Notes under the pieces: model-generated
Seen by the model: the letters and a program-made list of their open reading frames with translations, nothing else
The model's database searches: none
Told to the model about the DNA's origin: nothing
Shown: positions 49,672 through 58,182 of the stretch, in pieces
How positions within the stretch are numbered: position 1 is the stretch's first letter
Layout of the letters: each line of letters begins with the position of its first letter
DNA from: Leifsonia sp052114085
GTDB taxonomy: Bacteria > Actinomycetota > Actinomycetes > Actinomycetales > Microbacteriaceae
Reading direction: 5' to 3'
DNA: 64,000 bases
Assembly: GCF_052114085.1 (NCBI RefSeq)
Contig: NZ_JBFREB010000001.1
Span: forward strand, 496,001 to 560,000
Position numbers and translations under genes: made by a program

Positions 49672-52389
49672 ATGACTTTGGTGGGACGGGCCGGCGAACT
49701 CGCCGCTCTTGAGGAACTGATAGCCGACACGCAAAAGGCTCAGGGCCGCTCGATTCTTATTCGAGGTGACGCCGGTATCGGAAAAAGTGCCCTGGCGTGG
49801 GAGGTCGAACGGGCCGCTAAAGCCGAGGGATTCACCGTCCTTCGCTGCGCCGGGGTTCGCAGCGGCAGCCTCGCCGGGTATGCCGGTCTTCACGATCTCC
49901 TCCGTCCACTTTTCGGAGGTCTGGGTGATCTGCCAGACCGGCAAAGGGCTGCCTTGGAAATATCATTCGGACGACGCGAGGGCGACTCTCCTGACCGCCT
50001 GCTGATCGGGCTGGCAACCATGGGGCTTCTCGAGGAGGCCTCCACAACATCCCCCACCCTCCTCCTCGTCGAAGACCTTCACTGGCTTGACACTTCGACG
50101 GCCGCAGTAGTGGCCTTCGTCGCTGCCCGGCTCGGAGGCTTGTCCGCCTCCCTCGTCGCGACCACGCGGGTCGACCCGGCATATCCCGACTGGGAGAGCG
50201 CCTTCACCACCTCACTCACACCGGCACCGTTAGATGACGATACGTCGCGCGCTCTCGTCTTGGACCACACTCCGGGACTCGACGACACGCTCATGGGCCT
50301 GATCCTGGAACAGGCCCGAGGCAACCCCTTGGCCCTCGCCGAACTATCCGCCATCGTCCCGGATGACGCGGTCTCGCTCTCGTCCACTAAGCGCCTACCG
50401 ACGACACGTCGGATCGAATCCACCTTTCTCGCGGAAGTGGGCCTCCTGCCAGAGGCGACGCGAAGCGCCCTTCTCATCGCGGCGGCCGGCGAAGACGCCC
50501 CGTATGACGAAATCGTCGCTGCTATCCGAAGCGCCGGTGGCTCAGAACACGACTTGATTCCCGCCGAGCGATTTCACCTCCTTCAGGTGCAGAACAACGC
50601 CTTTGTCTTTCGACACCCTCTGATCAGTTCGTCCCTCTACGAATCGGCAGGAACTCTCGAGAAAGCCAACGCGCATCAAGCGTTGGCCGGTGCTGCAAAG
50701 GACGCAGGCAGAGCAGCTCGTCACCGCGCATCAGGGACCCTCGGCTTCGACGAAGATGTGGCGGCTGAAATCGAAGCGACCGCGATCGCGGCCGCGCAGC
50801 AGGGGGCTTGGGTCGAGGCGACGGGAGCCTGGCGTCGTGCGGCGACCCTTTCGCCGTCACCCGATGACCGCGCCAGAAGACTCGTTGCTGCGGCAGATTC
50901 CGCGAGGCAAGCCGCCGCCCCCGGAGAGGCCGCTGATCTTGTCGGCCAAGCCAAGCCGATCGCGACGGACCCGGAGTTGATATGGCAGATTGCCCAAACA
51001 GAATGGATGCTATCGGTCACCGCTGTCTATCGTGGGCCGAGCACTGCCGAGCTGGTCACACTGGCGCAGGGCCAGCCGAATGCGGCAAAAGGACTAGAAA
51101 TGCTGGTGTGGGCGGCGGCGACCTGCTACTTGCAGGGTCAGACGCTCGACGTACGCAGAACGGTCCACGAGCAGCTTGAATCGGTTCCCGACGGAGTCGA
51201 CGACGTACTCCGATCTGTAGGTTTCGCGCTGGCCGACCCCCAAGTCCGATTCGACGACCCGACAGTGGCGCTGAAGCGCTTCGAGGGCAAGGTCAGCGAG
51301 TCCGATGGTCACCTCCTCAACCTCCTCGCCTTTGCTACGGAAAACTCCAACATGCAGACTGCTGAATCGGTGTGGTCCGCTGCCGTGGAGCTGTACCGGA
51401 ACCTCGGCCAGGTTGCGAACGAGGCGGCCGGGCTGTGTGGTCGTGGCGTCGTGCGCGCGGTGCTTGGACGGTTGGATCTGGCCGTGATGGACCTCGAGCA
51501 GTCCATTCAGATCAGCCAAGACCTCAACCTGGGCGTGGTCTTGGCGATGGGGCTCGCCGGATTGGCGCGCGTCCAAGCCATGCAAGGATACCGAGAGCGA
51601 ACACAAGAGACCTTGGACCGTCTTCGCCTCCGGCCCGAAGGCGAAGTCGTCGCACGCATCGCCGCAATGGGGGCCTGGGCCTCCGGGCTCCTGGCCCTGC
51701 AGCACGGGCGTTTCGCGGAAGCTTTTGCAGAGTTGCAAGGCACCTCTGCCAACCCGCCGATCGCGCTCTGGGCCGGCGCAGACCTTGTCGAAGCAGCTGC
51801 TGGATCTCAACAGGGGCACCTCGTCTCAGACTGGGTCACCCTCGCGGAGACGACGGCGGAGAGCGCGGATTCGGATCATCTGCGAATGCTGGTACACCGC
51901 GCCCGGGCGCTTCTCTCCTACGGCGACGAAGCCCACCAGCACTTTGAGCTGTCGATTGAATACGGAGCCCGCACGGAGGCCCGGGTCGATGTGGCCCGCT
52001 CACAACTGCTCTTCGGAGAGTGGCTGCGACGCGAGCGTCGAATCCGCGAAGCCAGAAGTCACCTGGCCAACGCTAAACGGGGATTCGAGGAGGCAGGGGC
52101 AGCGATTTTGGCGACCCGTGCCGCCGCGGAACTCCGTGCCGCAGGCGTGGCAAATGTAGACACCTCCTTCGAGGAACAAGCCGAGATGAGCCGTTCCCTC
52201 ACCGCCCAGGAACTGCTTGCAGCGCAACTCGCAGCCACGGGCCTGACTAACAAGGAGATCGCCGACAGACTGTACCTTTCCCCCCGCACCGTCGGCGCGC
52301 ACCTGCATCGCGCCTTCGCCAAGCTCGGCATCAGTCGGCGCTCCCAACTGCAACAAGCTATTGGAGGTGTCGGCCGACTCGCGTCGTAG
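49672..52389 (+). CDS. LAL-type LuxR-family transcriptional regulator with ATPase domain
   Basis: The 905-residue protein has an N-terminal AAA/NACHT-like ATPase with Walker A GDAGIGKS (residues 32-39) and Walker B TLLLVEDLHWLD. A long helical-repeat middle region follows. The C-terminal LuxR HTH is LTAQELLAAQLAATGLTNKEIADRLYLSPRTVGAHLHRAFAKLGISRRSQLQQAI (residues about 845-900). Large ATP-binding LuxR regulators are activators responding to ligands. It is an obvious candidate controller of island genes. Start ATG at 49672 lies after a gene-free 98-base gap. Confidence 0.9.
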   Translation: MTLVGRAGELAALEELIADTQKAQGRSILIRGDAGIGKSALAWEVERAAKAEGFTVLRCAGVRSGSLAGYAGLHDLLRPLFGGLGDLPDRQRAALEISFGRREGDSPDRLLIGLATMGLLEEASTTSPTLLLVEDLHWLDTSTAAVVAFVAARLGGLSASLVATTRVDPAYPDWESAFTTSLTPAPLDDDTSRALVLDHTPGLDDTLMGLILEQARGNPLALAELSAIVPDDAVSLSSTKRLPTTRRIESTFLAEVGLLPEATRSALLIAAAGEDAPYDEIVAAIRSAGGSEHDLIPAERFHLLQVQNNAFVFRHPLISSSLYESAGTLEKANAHQALAGAAKDAGRAARHRASGTLGFDEDVAAEIEATAIAAAQQGAWVEATGAWRRAATLSPSPDDRARRLVAAADSARQAAAPGEAADLVGQAKPIATDPELIWQIAQTEWMLSVTAVYRGPSTAELVTLAQGQPNAAKGLEMLVWAAATCYLQGQTLDVRRTVHEQLESVPDGVDDVLRSVGFALADPQVRFDDPTVALKRFEGKVSESDGHLLNLLAFATENSNMQTAESVWSAAVELYRNLGQVANEAAGLCGRGVVRAVLGRLDLAVMDLEQSIQISQDLNLGVVLAMGLAGLARVQAMQGYRERTQETLDRLRLRPEGEVVARIAAMGAWASGLLALQHGRFAEAFAELQGTSANPPIALWAGADLVEAAAGSQQGHLVSDWVTLAETTAESADSDHLRMLVHRARALLSYGDEAHQHFELSIEYGARTEARVDVARSQLLFGEWLRRERRIREARSHLANAKRGFEEAGAAILATRAAAELRAAGVANVDTSFEEQAEMSRSLTAQELLAAQLAATGLTNKEIADRLYLSPRTVGAHLHRAFAKLGISRRSQLQQAIGGVGRLAS

Positions 52390-52408
52390 CGGAGGTGCGG
52401 GGCGTTGA

Positions 52409-52960
52409 TCAGTCCAAAAATCCCGCTGACCGTCGCACGCTCGATGCGCCCACACCTAGGTGGTCGGCTATCGCCTGCCACGTCGCACCTTCCCGGCGCA
52501 TACGGCGGGCAATCGAGATGCGCTCGGGAGTCATCACCGTCGGGCGCCCACCAGTTCGCCCCCTCGACCGTGCAGCAGAAAGACCCGGCTGAGAACGGCG
52601 AGTCGCAAAGCGGCTTCCGACACTCGAAAGAGCGGCGCAGAGATCGAAAAAGAGCTCCCCTCCAACCCTGACGGTATCGATCGGCTCCGTCAGCGATCGC
52701 AATGCGACGCCGCGGGCTTTCAGTTGCTCAACGGTTACGAACACGTCTCGCAGGCTCCGCCCCAGCCGGTCCAGCGAATAGACCAGAAGCAGGTCACCGG
52801 CGCCCAACCCATCGATACAGGCGGCCAGGTTCGGCTGCGCTGGCCCGGCATTGGCGTCATCCATGTAAACGCGTTTCGCACCGTTAGCCTCGAGAGCATA
52901 CGTCTCGTGCCGGACATCCGGATCAGGCGAGCGGACAAGCGCGTACGCCACGGTTCTCAT
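52409..52960 (-). CDS. Serine recombinase/resolvase family protein, apparently degenerate
   Basis: The 183-residue protein aligns with Tn3-type resolvases: DLLLVYSLDRLGRSLRDVFVTVEQLKARGVALRSLTEPIDT and the C-terminal helix-turn-helix PERISIARRMRREGATWQAIADHLGVGASSVRRS are intact. The N-terminal catalytic motif, usually YARVST, reads YALVRSPDP: the arginine is lost and the serine is shifted. The ERxxIxERT segment is replaced by SVGSRFATRRSQ. Activity is therefore doubtful. ATG 52960 is the only start near the domain. It marks mobile DNA within the island. Confidence 0.75.
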   Translation of the reverse strand: MRTVAYALVRSPDPDVRHETYALEANGAKRVYMDDANAGPAQPNLAACIDGLGAGDLLLVYSLDRLGRSLRDVFVTVEQLKARGVALRSLTEPIDTVRVGGELFFDLCAALSSVGSRFATRRSQPGLSAARSRGRTGGRPTVMTPERISIARRMRREGATWQAIADHLGVGASSVRRSAGFLD

Positions 52961-53058
52961 GACTACCCACCATAGTTTCGGCCGATTTGATTTCGGTGAC
53001 GACTTTTGGCTGACGATACAGCCTTCCGCCACGTCGGCGTCGTCCTTGCCTGCCGGCG

Positions 53059-53589
53059 CTAGGCCGAGCCCCGGATGATGTTCGCTAGGCGCGCCAGCTC
53101 TAATTCGGAATTCGGGTCGCACGGCTTCCAGACGACGAGGATCTCTTCGTCGCGCCCGGGCACTTGCAGCTGCTGGTATGCGAGCGTCATGGGCTCGACG
53201 CCTTCCGGCTCCAGGCGGTGTGCTCGCGTCGTGGGCGCTCGAACATCGTCGTTGGCCCAGGCCTCCGCGAATTCGCGGCTGCGTGCAGACAATTCCCCGA
53301 CTATCTCAATGAATACGGGGTCTTCGTTGTGCCTTTGCAGCGACTCACGCAACACCGACGCCACTTCGTCGCTGATACCCGTGGCGTCCGTTGCGATGCG
53401 CTCGTCCAGGAACGTAAATCTGGCCATGTTGATGCCCACATCCAGGCCGGGAAGAATTGCCCTCGCTAGTGCGTTTGCTGCCAGCACTGTGAGGTGCTTG
53501 TCGTGGACGAAGGCAGGAGTGTCGCCCCACGAATCGACAAGCTGCATCGCCGCAGCTCGGGGGAACTCTGGGTCCTCGTCAACTGCCAT
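53059..53589 (-). CDS. Stand-alone MmyB-like ligand-binding domain protein, no helix-turn-helix
   Basis: The 176-residue protein matches the C-terminal ligand-binding domain of MmyB-type regulators (WGDTPAFVHDKHLTVLAANALARAILPGLDVGINMARFTF and ELSARSREFAEAWANDDVRAP). It lacks the N-terminal XRE HTH that the two neighbouring regulators (53,705 and 54,700) possess. ATG 53589 begins the domain; the longer frame to 53646 contains no HTH either, and the upstream region is the promoter of the next gene. It may be a non-DNA-binding modulator or a remnant of a third regulator. Confidence 0.7.
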   Translation of the reverse strand: MAVDEDPEFPRAAAMQLVDSWGDTPAFVHDKHLTVLAANALARAILPGLDVGINMARFTFLDERIATDATGISDEVASVLRESLQRHNEDPVFIEIVGELSARSREFAEAWANDDVRAPTTRAHRLEPEGVEPMTLAYQQLQVPGRDEEILVVWKPCDPNSELELARLANIIRGSA

Positions 53590-53654
53590 GGGAGACACGT
53601 TACCCGCGGGGGTGCCGGCGAAGGTGTTCCCAGGAATCCCACCCACCCCGCGCT

Positions 53655-53687
53655 TGTTTCCCCACGGGGCAGACTGACCAGGTGGTC
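53655..53687. promoter_or_regulatory. Candidate operator upstream of the first MmyB-type regulator
   Basis: TGTTTCCCCACGGGGCAGA contains a CCCC-AC-GGGG palindrome and resembles the TGTCCCCA half of the motifs at 48,845 and 59,973. Immediately downstream is GACCAGGTGGTC, with perfect five-base arms (53676-53680, 53683-53687). The region sits 17 to 50 bases before ATG 53705 and 66 bases or more upstream of the divergent gene. Autoregulation is plausible. Confidence 0.35.
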
Positions 53688-53704
53688 AAGTCACTGGAGG
53701 AACG

Positions 53705-54550
53705 ATGAACAGCAAGTCATCCCTGCTTGGGGATTACCTATGGGCCCGGCGTGCCCTTGTTCAGCCGGAAGATGTCGGACTGTTTCGGGAAGACAACAGG
53801 CGCGTTGAGGGTCTGCGGCGAGACGAGGTCGCCACCCTCGCCGGGATAAGCACGGACTACTACCTGCGACTGGAGCAAGGTCGTGACACGCAACCATCGG
53901 ACCAAGTGCTGGCTTCACTGGCTCGTGCGTTGCAGCTGGATCCCGATGGGCTTGAACACATGCGACGCATGGCCAGGCTGCGGCAACACAGCCCTCACGA
54001 CGCTCCGCCGGCGGACCAATACGCGGTCCACCAGAGCCTGTCGCAGATGCTGGATCAGTGGTCCCAGAACCCAGCATTCGTTGTGACTCCGACCCAGGAC
54101 ATCGTCCTCGCCAACTCATTGGCGCGCCATCTCGGCGGTGGATACATGGACCCCGGCCGAAGCTTGGTCGAGACGATGTTCAGTCAGCTGATGCGCGATC
54201 TGACGCCCAACTGGGATGAGCTCGCAACCTCGACGATCGCAGATCTTCGGTACCGCTCTGACCCTTTCGATCCGCGGCTTCAGGAACTGGTCGGTACTCT
54301 CTCGGTCCGGGACCCGTTCTTTCCACGTATGTGGGCACGTCATGACGCTCGCCCCTTGATATCTGGACACACGGAGCACTACATCCAGGGCCTCGGGACA
54401 GTAGTGCCTTTGGAATGGCAAAATCTCGAGATCCTCGGTACCCATGGTCACGTGTTGACGGTGTTTCAGGCCGAACCCGATTCCGAGTCCAGCCGCGCAA
54501 TTGACTACCTGGCGTCGCTTGGTGACCCCGCAACGACCTCTGGCGTCTGA
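53705..54550 (+). CDS. XRE-family MmyB-type transcriptional regulator
   Basis: The 281-residue regulator has an N-terminal HTH of the MmyB type: RRVEGLRRDEVATLAGISTDYYLRLEQGRDTQPSDQVLASLARAL (residues about 35-80). The ligand-binding MLTR domain follows (LSQMLDQWSQNPAFVVTPTQDIVLANSLARHL). GGAGG precedes ATG 53705. These actinobacterial regulators typically control an adjacent short-chain dehydrogenase; SDR genes are found a few kilobases downstream here. Confidence 0.88.
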   Translation: MNSKSSLLGDYLWARRALVQPEDVGLFREDNRRVEGLRRDEVATLAGISTDYYLRLEQGRDTQPSDQVLASLARALQLDPDGLEHMRRMARLRQHSPHDAPPADQYAVHQSLSQMLDQWSQNPAFVVTPTQDIVLANSLARHLGGGYMDPGRSLVETMFSQLMRDLTPNWDELATSTIADLRYRSDPFDPRLQELVGTLSVRDPFFPRMWARHDARPLISGHTEHYIQGLGTVVPLEWQNLEILGTHGHVLTVFQAEPDSESSRAIDYLASLGDPATTSGV

Positions 54551-54699
54551 CCGCAGAGGTCGTCGACGCCGAATGTGGTCATTTGCTAGATGCTCTTAGG
54601 TCATCCCCTCCGGGATCGTGTTCTTCAGAGAGATGTTGAACCCTGGAGGGCAGACACCGTGAGCACACCGCAAAGACGAATCGAAAGCGAGTCCGTCTG

Positions 54700-55524
54700 A
54701 TGGACGGCGCAGTAGCGCCGCTAGGCGACTTCTTGCGAGCTCGACGAGCCCAGATCACGCCGGAGGACGTCGGCCTCCCTCGCCAATCACGACGCAGGGT
54801 GGAAGGACTCAGGCGAGACGAACTTGCCCGCATCGCCGGAATCAGCCCCGAGTACTACCTGCGACTTGAACAAGGCAGGGACCGCCAGCCCTCCGAGCAG
54901 GTACTTCATGCCCTGTCTCGTGCGTTGAGACTCGACGGAGACGAATGGACCCACCTGGCACGACTTGCGCTACTGGAGAACGAGGTCGGCCGAAGCGCCG
55001 CGACGGGGCTTTCGTCCCATGCGCAGCAGAACATGGGTCGACTTTTGCAACAGTGGACGGGCACACCAGCACTTGTCACCGACTCGAACCTCACCATCGT
55101 GATGTCAAATTCTCTAGCGCAGGCCTTGGGAGCCGGTGGATTGAATCCGGGAGTGAACCTTCCGATGCTCGTGTTCAGTGACCTCGCGCAATCTTTGTCG
55201 AACGATTGGCAGGAGGTCGCGAGGTGGTGCGTAAAAGCGCTCCGCTTTCGCGGGGACCCGTTCGACAAGGGATTCCAGAAAGTCGTCGGCATCCTGTCCG
55301 TCCGGAGCGCCGAGTTCCGGCAGATGTGGGCGCGCCACGACGTCGGCTTTGTGAACATCGGGAGGACGACTCATCGCATTGAGGGATTCGGCAGCATCGA
55401 GCTGAACTATCAGAACCTCGCCGTGACAGGTTCACCCGGGTATGTACTCACGACTTTCCATGCGGAGACAGGCAGCCGTGCTCGCGACGTGCTCTCTCAC
55501 CTGGCCGCGACTCAGCAGGCCTAG
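54700..55524 (+). CDS. XRE-family MmyB-type transcriptional regulator
   Basis: The 274-residue paralogue of the preceding gene has the HTH RRRVEGLRRDELARIAGISPEYYLRLEQGRDRQPSEQVLHALSRALRL and the ligand domain MGRLLQQWTGTPALVTDSNLTIVMSNSLAQAL. The domain order and spacing are the same, suggesting duplication. The 149-base gap upstream contains ATCCC-CTCC-GGGAT, a possible operator. It is convergent with the flavoprotein gene, 85 bases apart. Confidence 0.88.
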   Translation: MDGAVAPLGDFLRARRAQITPEDVGLPRQSRRRVEGLRRDELARIAGISPEYYLRLEQGRDRQPSEQVLHALSRALRLDGDEWTHLARLALLENEVGRSAATGLSSHAQQNMGRLLQQWTGTPALVTDSNLTIVMSNSLAQALGAGGLNPGVNLPMLVFSDLAQSLSNDWQEVARWCVKALRFRGDPFDKGFQKVVGILSVRSAEFRQMWARHDVGFVNIGRTTHRIEGFGSIELNYQNLAVTGSPGYVLTTFHAETGSRARDVLSHLAATQQA

Positions 55525-55609
55525 GACGGTGCCCCACTGCTCGGGAGATACCCAGGCGTCCGTGCAGGCCCGGCATGTTGTGTCTTTGCGGAAGGGGTGC
55601 GGCGTACGG

Positions 55610-56890
55610 TCAGGTGTTCGGCGCTGTCGCGCTGAGGTCGAAGTTCTGATTGAACACGCTCTCGGGGTCGACGGTTGACTTGATCCGTCGTAGTTTGTCG
55701 AGAGTGGCTGGCGGGAACGCCCGAGCGATGTCCTCCGGGCGGTGATTCGATTCGAAGCTCAGGTAGATACCGGGCATATCGTCTCGAAGGGGAGCCCACC
55801 CGTCGTCGAAGGCAGCCGATGCGGACGCCGAGACTCCTGTCACGGAGAAGTTCTGGTGGCGGTGAGCATAAGCGGTGGCCAGTTCGTCGACGTCGTTGAT
55901 CGCGCCGCCAGCTGAGCGAATCTGGAGCATGTCCAGAGCGCCGCGGTCTACGAGCGACGCGAGGGCTGCGCTGAGGTGGAGGTCGAGGTGGTCGGCAAGG
56001 CCTGTGTGGGTGACGGCCGTCTGCTGACCCGAGTGCGGCGCGCCCATCGTGATGGGGACGTCAGCATAGGGGACGAGCTCGGCTCGCTGGCCCCGGATTC
56101 CCGGCAGCGCAGCGAACGGGGTGAGCGCCTTCTGCGCCCCGTTGACATCGCTGCCCGCATAGACGACGGTCGCCTGCGCAAACGGAGTTGGGCCCCCGCC
56201 GACGTAGAGAAACGCTGAGATGGCCCGAGGTGACGCCTCGACTGCGGCACCCCAGCTGACGAAGAAGGACGCGAGATCCTCGGGCGCGTACACAATCGTG
56301 GCTCGGGCAACTTCCGACGTCGGAGAGGCCTCGAACTCGAACGACGTGACGATGCCCATGTTGGCTCCCGCACCGCGGACGGCCCAGAAGAGGTCAACGT
56401 TTTCCTCCGCAGAGACTACGTGCACGCTACCGTCGGCCAGGACAACTTCAGCGCGGCGGAGACGATCGATGGTGAGGCCGTGGGCTCTCCCCATCAGGCC
56501 AAGTCCTCCGGTGGTCGCCAAGCCTCCCACGCCGACGTCGCCGGAGTCACCGGAACTGATTGCCAACCCCCAGGGCTGGAGCGCGTCGGCCACAGAACCC
56601 CATCGGGCACCAGGGCCGAGCCGAACATGCGTGGAGTCGAGTCGTTCGATGCGGGAAAGGCGCCGAAGATCGATAACCGTTCCGCCGTCGTTCGTGGACA
56701 AGGAGCTGATCCCGTGGCCACCACTGCGGATGGCGAGGGGGCCGGGGAGGTCGCGAGCCCGCACGATGGCCTCGGCCACTTGCGAGGTCGTGTCCGGCAA
56801 GAGCACAAGGGCTGGACGACCCACGGCGCCGTAGACGTGTTGGACGCTTCCGTAGCGGGCATCACCAGGACGAATTTCGAGCATGCTCAC
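55610..56890 (-). CDS. FAD-linked oxidase, berberine-bridge-enzyme-like
   Basis: The enzyme of about 426 residues has the FAD-binding type-4 fold: PLAIRSGGHGISSLSTNDGGTVIDLRRLSRI (flavin-attaching His region), GDSGDVGVGGLATTGGLGLMGRAHGLTID and AVRGAGANMGIVTSFEFEA. It lacks the second covalent cysteine motif visible in full berberine-bridge enzymes. GTG 56890 has GAGG five bases upstream; ATG 56884 or GTG 56896 (GTGA with the SDR stop) are possible. It is the last gene of a MarR-SDR-flavoprotein operon, no signal peptide seen. Confidence 0.85.
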   Translation of the reverse strand: MSMLEIRPGDARYGSVQHVYGAVGRPALVLLPDTTSQVAEAIVRARDLPGPLAIRSGGHGISSLSTNDGGTVIDLRRLSRIERLDSTHVRLGPGARWGSVADALQPWGLAISSGDSGDVGVGGLATTGGLGLMGRAHGLTIDRLRRAEVVLADGSVHVVSAEENVDLFWAVRGAGANMGIVTSFEFEASPTSEVARATIVYAPEDLASFFVSWGAAVEASPRAISAFLYVGGGPTPFAQATVVYAGSDVNGAQKALTPFAALPGIRGQRAELVPYADVPITMGAPHSGQQTAVTHTGLADHLDLHLSAALASLVDRGALDMLQIRSAGGAINDVDELATAYAHRHQNFSVTGVSASASAAFDDGWAPLRDDMPGIYLSFESNHRPEDIARAFPPATLDKLRRIKSTVDPESVFNQNFDLSATAPNT

Positions 56891-56892
56891 AG

Positions 56893-57657
56893 TCACCTCA
56901 GGCGGGGAACGGTCGGGGTCGGTCCAATGGTCTTGTCCACGAAGTACTGAAGGGTCGTTGCGGCCAGCGGGCTGGTGCCTGTGATGAGGTCCGCCAGATG
57001 ATCGCCGATTTCGTCGCCGGAGAGCCAGAGTTCGTTGTCGATGCCGGCGAGCTGTCGCTGGCGCGTGCGCACGACGCCGAGGATGATTTCGTAAACCCGG
57101 ATTCCTGTTCGCCTCAGCTCTTCGGCGAGGGTCACTGTCAAGGATTTCCCGGCGGCGGCGGTCAGGCCAACGACCCCGTTTCCCGGGAATGGGATTTCGG
57201 CGGACATGCCGTTCAACTGGATGAGCGCCCCGCCAGGAGCAATCAGCGGAACAAGGGCGCGGTAGGCGCGGAATACGCTCGTCAGGTTCTGCTCGATGAG
57301 AGCCGACCATTCGTCGTCTTCCAGGGACAGAAGGGGTTTCGCGCCTTGGTCGCCCCAAGAGGCCACAGCAACGATGACGGCGCTCAAGGGCCCGAAGGCC
57401 GCGACCTCACGCTCAACGTCTGCGGCGAACTGGGGTGCCAGGGAGTCGAGCACGAGCGTAGAGAGGCTCTCGTTGTTGATCCGCGCCTCGAACGCATCCA
57501 AGCGTTTCTTCGACCGACCGGTGGCGATGACGTTCGCGCCTCGGGCCAGGAGGGCTCGGACCGCTCCTTCTCCGACGCCGCCGGAACCGCCTACGACGAG
57601 GATGTTCTCCCCGGAGAGATCTCCTGATTTGACGGGTGTGTTCTCTAGCTGGGTCAC
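56893..57657 (-). CDS. Short-chain dehydrogenase/reductase family protein lacking the YxxxK motif
   Basis: The 254-residue Rossmann protein has the cofactor loop VVGGSGGVGEGAVRALLARG and the NxxSV-like EQNLTSVFRAYRALVPLI. At the expected active site the sequence is GVVGLTAAAGKSLTVTLAEEL: the Lys is present but the catalytic Tyr is replaced by Ala. The preceding serine (NGMSAE) is present. It may use another mechanism or serve as a sensor, or it may not be catalytic. GTG 57657 overlaps the MarR stop (GTGA). Confidence 0.8.
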   Translation of the reverse strand: MTQLENTPVKSGDLSGENILVVGGSGGVGEGAVRALLARGANVIATGRSKKRLDAFEARINNESLSTLVLDSLAPQFAADVEREVAAFGPLSAVIVAVASWGDQGAKPLLSLEDDEWSALIEQNLTSVFRAYRALVPLIAPGGALIQLNGMSAEIPFPGNGVVGLTAAAGKSLTVTLAEELRRTGIRVYEIILGVVRTRQRQLAGIDNELWLSGDEIGDHLADLITGTSPLAATTLQYFVDKTIGPTPTVPRLR

Positions 57658-58127
57658 GAGTCCTGAGTCCTTGCGGGTGGGGTGGCAGTGAGGTTTTCGA
57701 TGTGGGTTGTCAGCGCATCGAGCGCGACTTCGAGCCCCGCGACTTGTTCCTCGGTCAGTCCGTCTGCGAACCATTTCTTTGCTGAACGCAGGTGGGGCCC
57801 GAGTGATGCGCGGTAGGCAGCACGACCCGTATCCGTCACGGCGAGGCGAATAGCCCTTCCGTCGTCGGATGCAGCCGTTTTTGCGACAAGGCCCCGTTTC
57901 TCGAGGCGACGCGTTTGATGGGCGAGCCGGCTGGAGTCCCAGCCGATGGCTCGAGCGCAATCGGTGGGACGGACGCCGTCACCGCTTGCGCTCGACAGCT
58001 GAGCCAGGATCGTGAACTCCGAGTCCGACAGTTGGGACTCGGCCCAGAGGTCTCTGCCGACCTCTCGGCGGAGGACTTCGAGCACGACCTGCAACTTCTG
58101 CCACGTATCTAAGTGGCTCGCGGGCAT
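57654..58127 (-). CDS. MarR-family transcriptional regulator
   Basis: The 157-residue regulator has a winged HTH: LSDSEFTILAQLSSASGDGVRPTDCARAIGWDSSRLAHQTRRLEKRGLVAKTAASDDGRAIRLAVTDTGRAAY. It heads an operon with the atypical SDR and flavoprotein. ATG 58127 is preferred over GTG 58139 because a palindrome (58133-58144) then lies just upstream as an operator. MarR proteins are usually repressors released by phenolic or electrophilic ligands, consistent with the redox enzymes downstream. Confidence 0.85.
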   Translation of the reverse strand: MPASHLDTWQKLQVVLEVLRREVGRDLWAESQLSDSEFTILAQLSSASGDGVRPTDCARAIGWDSSRLAHQTRRLEKRGLVAKTAASDDGRAIRLAVTDTGRAAYRASLGPHLRSAKKWFADGLTEEQVAGLEVALDALTTHIENLTATPPARTQDS

Positions 58128-58132
58128 TTTTG

Positions 58133-58172
58133 CTGACACGTCAGGAACACTACCACTTACCTGACGCGTCAG
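58133..58172. promoter_or_regulatory. Pair of CTGAC-NN-GTCAG operators at the MarR promoter
   Basis: CTGACACGTCAG (58133-58144, arms CTGAC/GTCAG) and CTGACGCGTCAG (58161-58172, perfect palindrome) are repeated 28 bases apart. They lie just upstream of the MarR gene and about ten bases from the convergently oriented stop of the gene at 58,183. Repeated identical half-sites spaced by nearly three helical turns are typical of two bound MarR dimers. Confidence 0.65.
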
Positions 58173-58182
58173 TAAAACCTAT

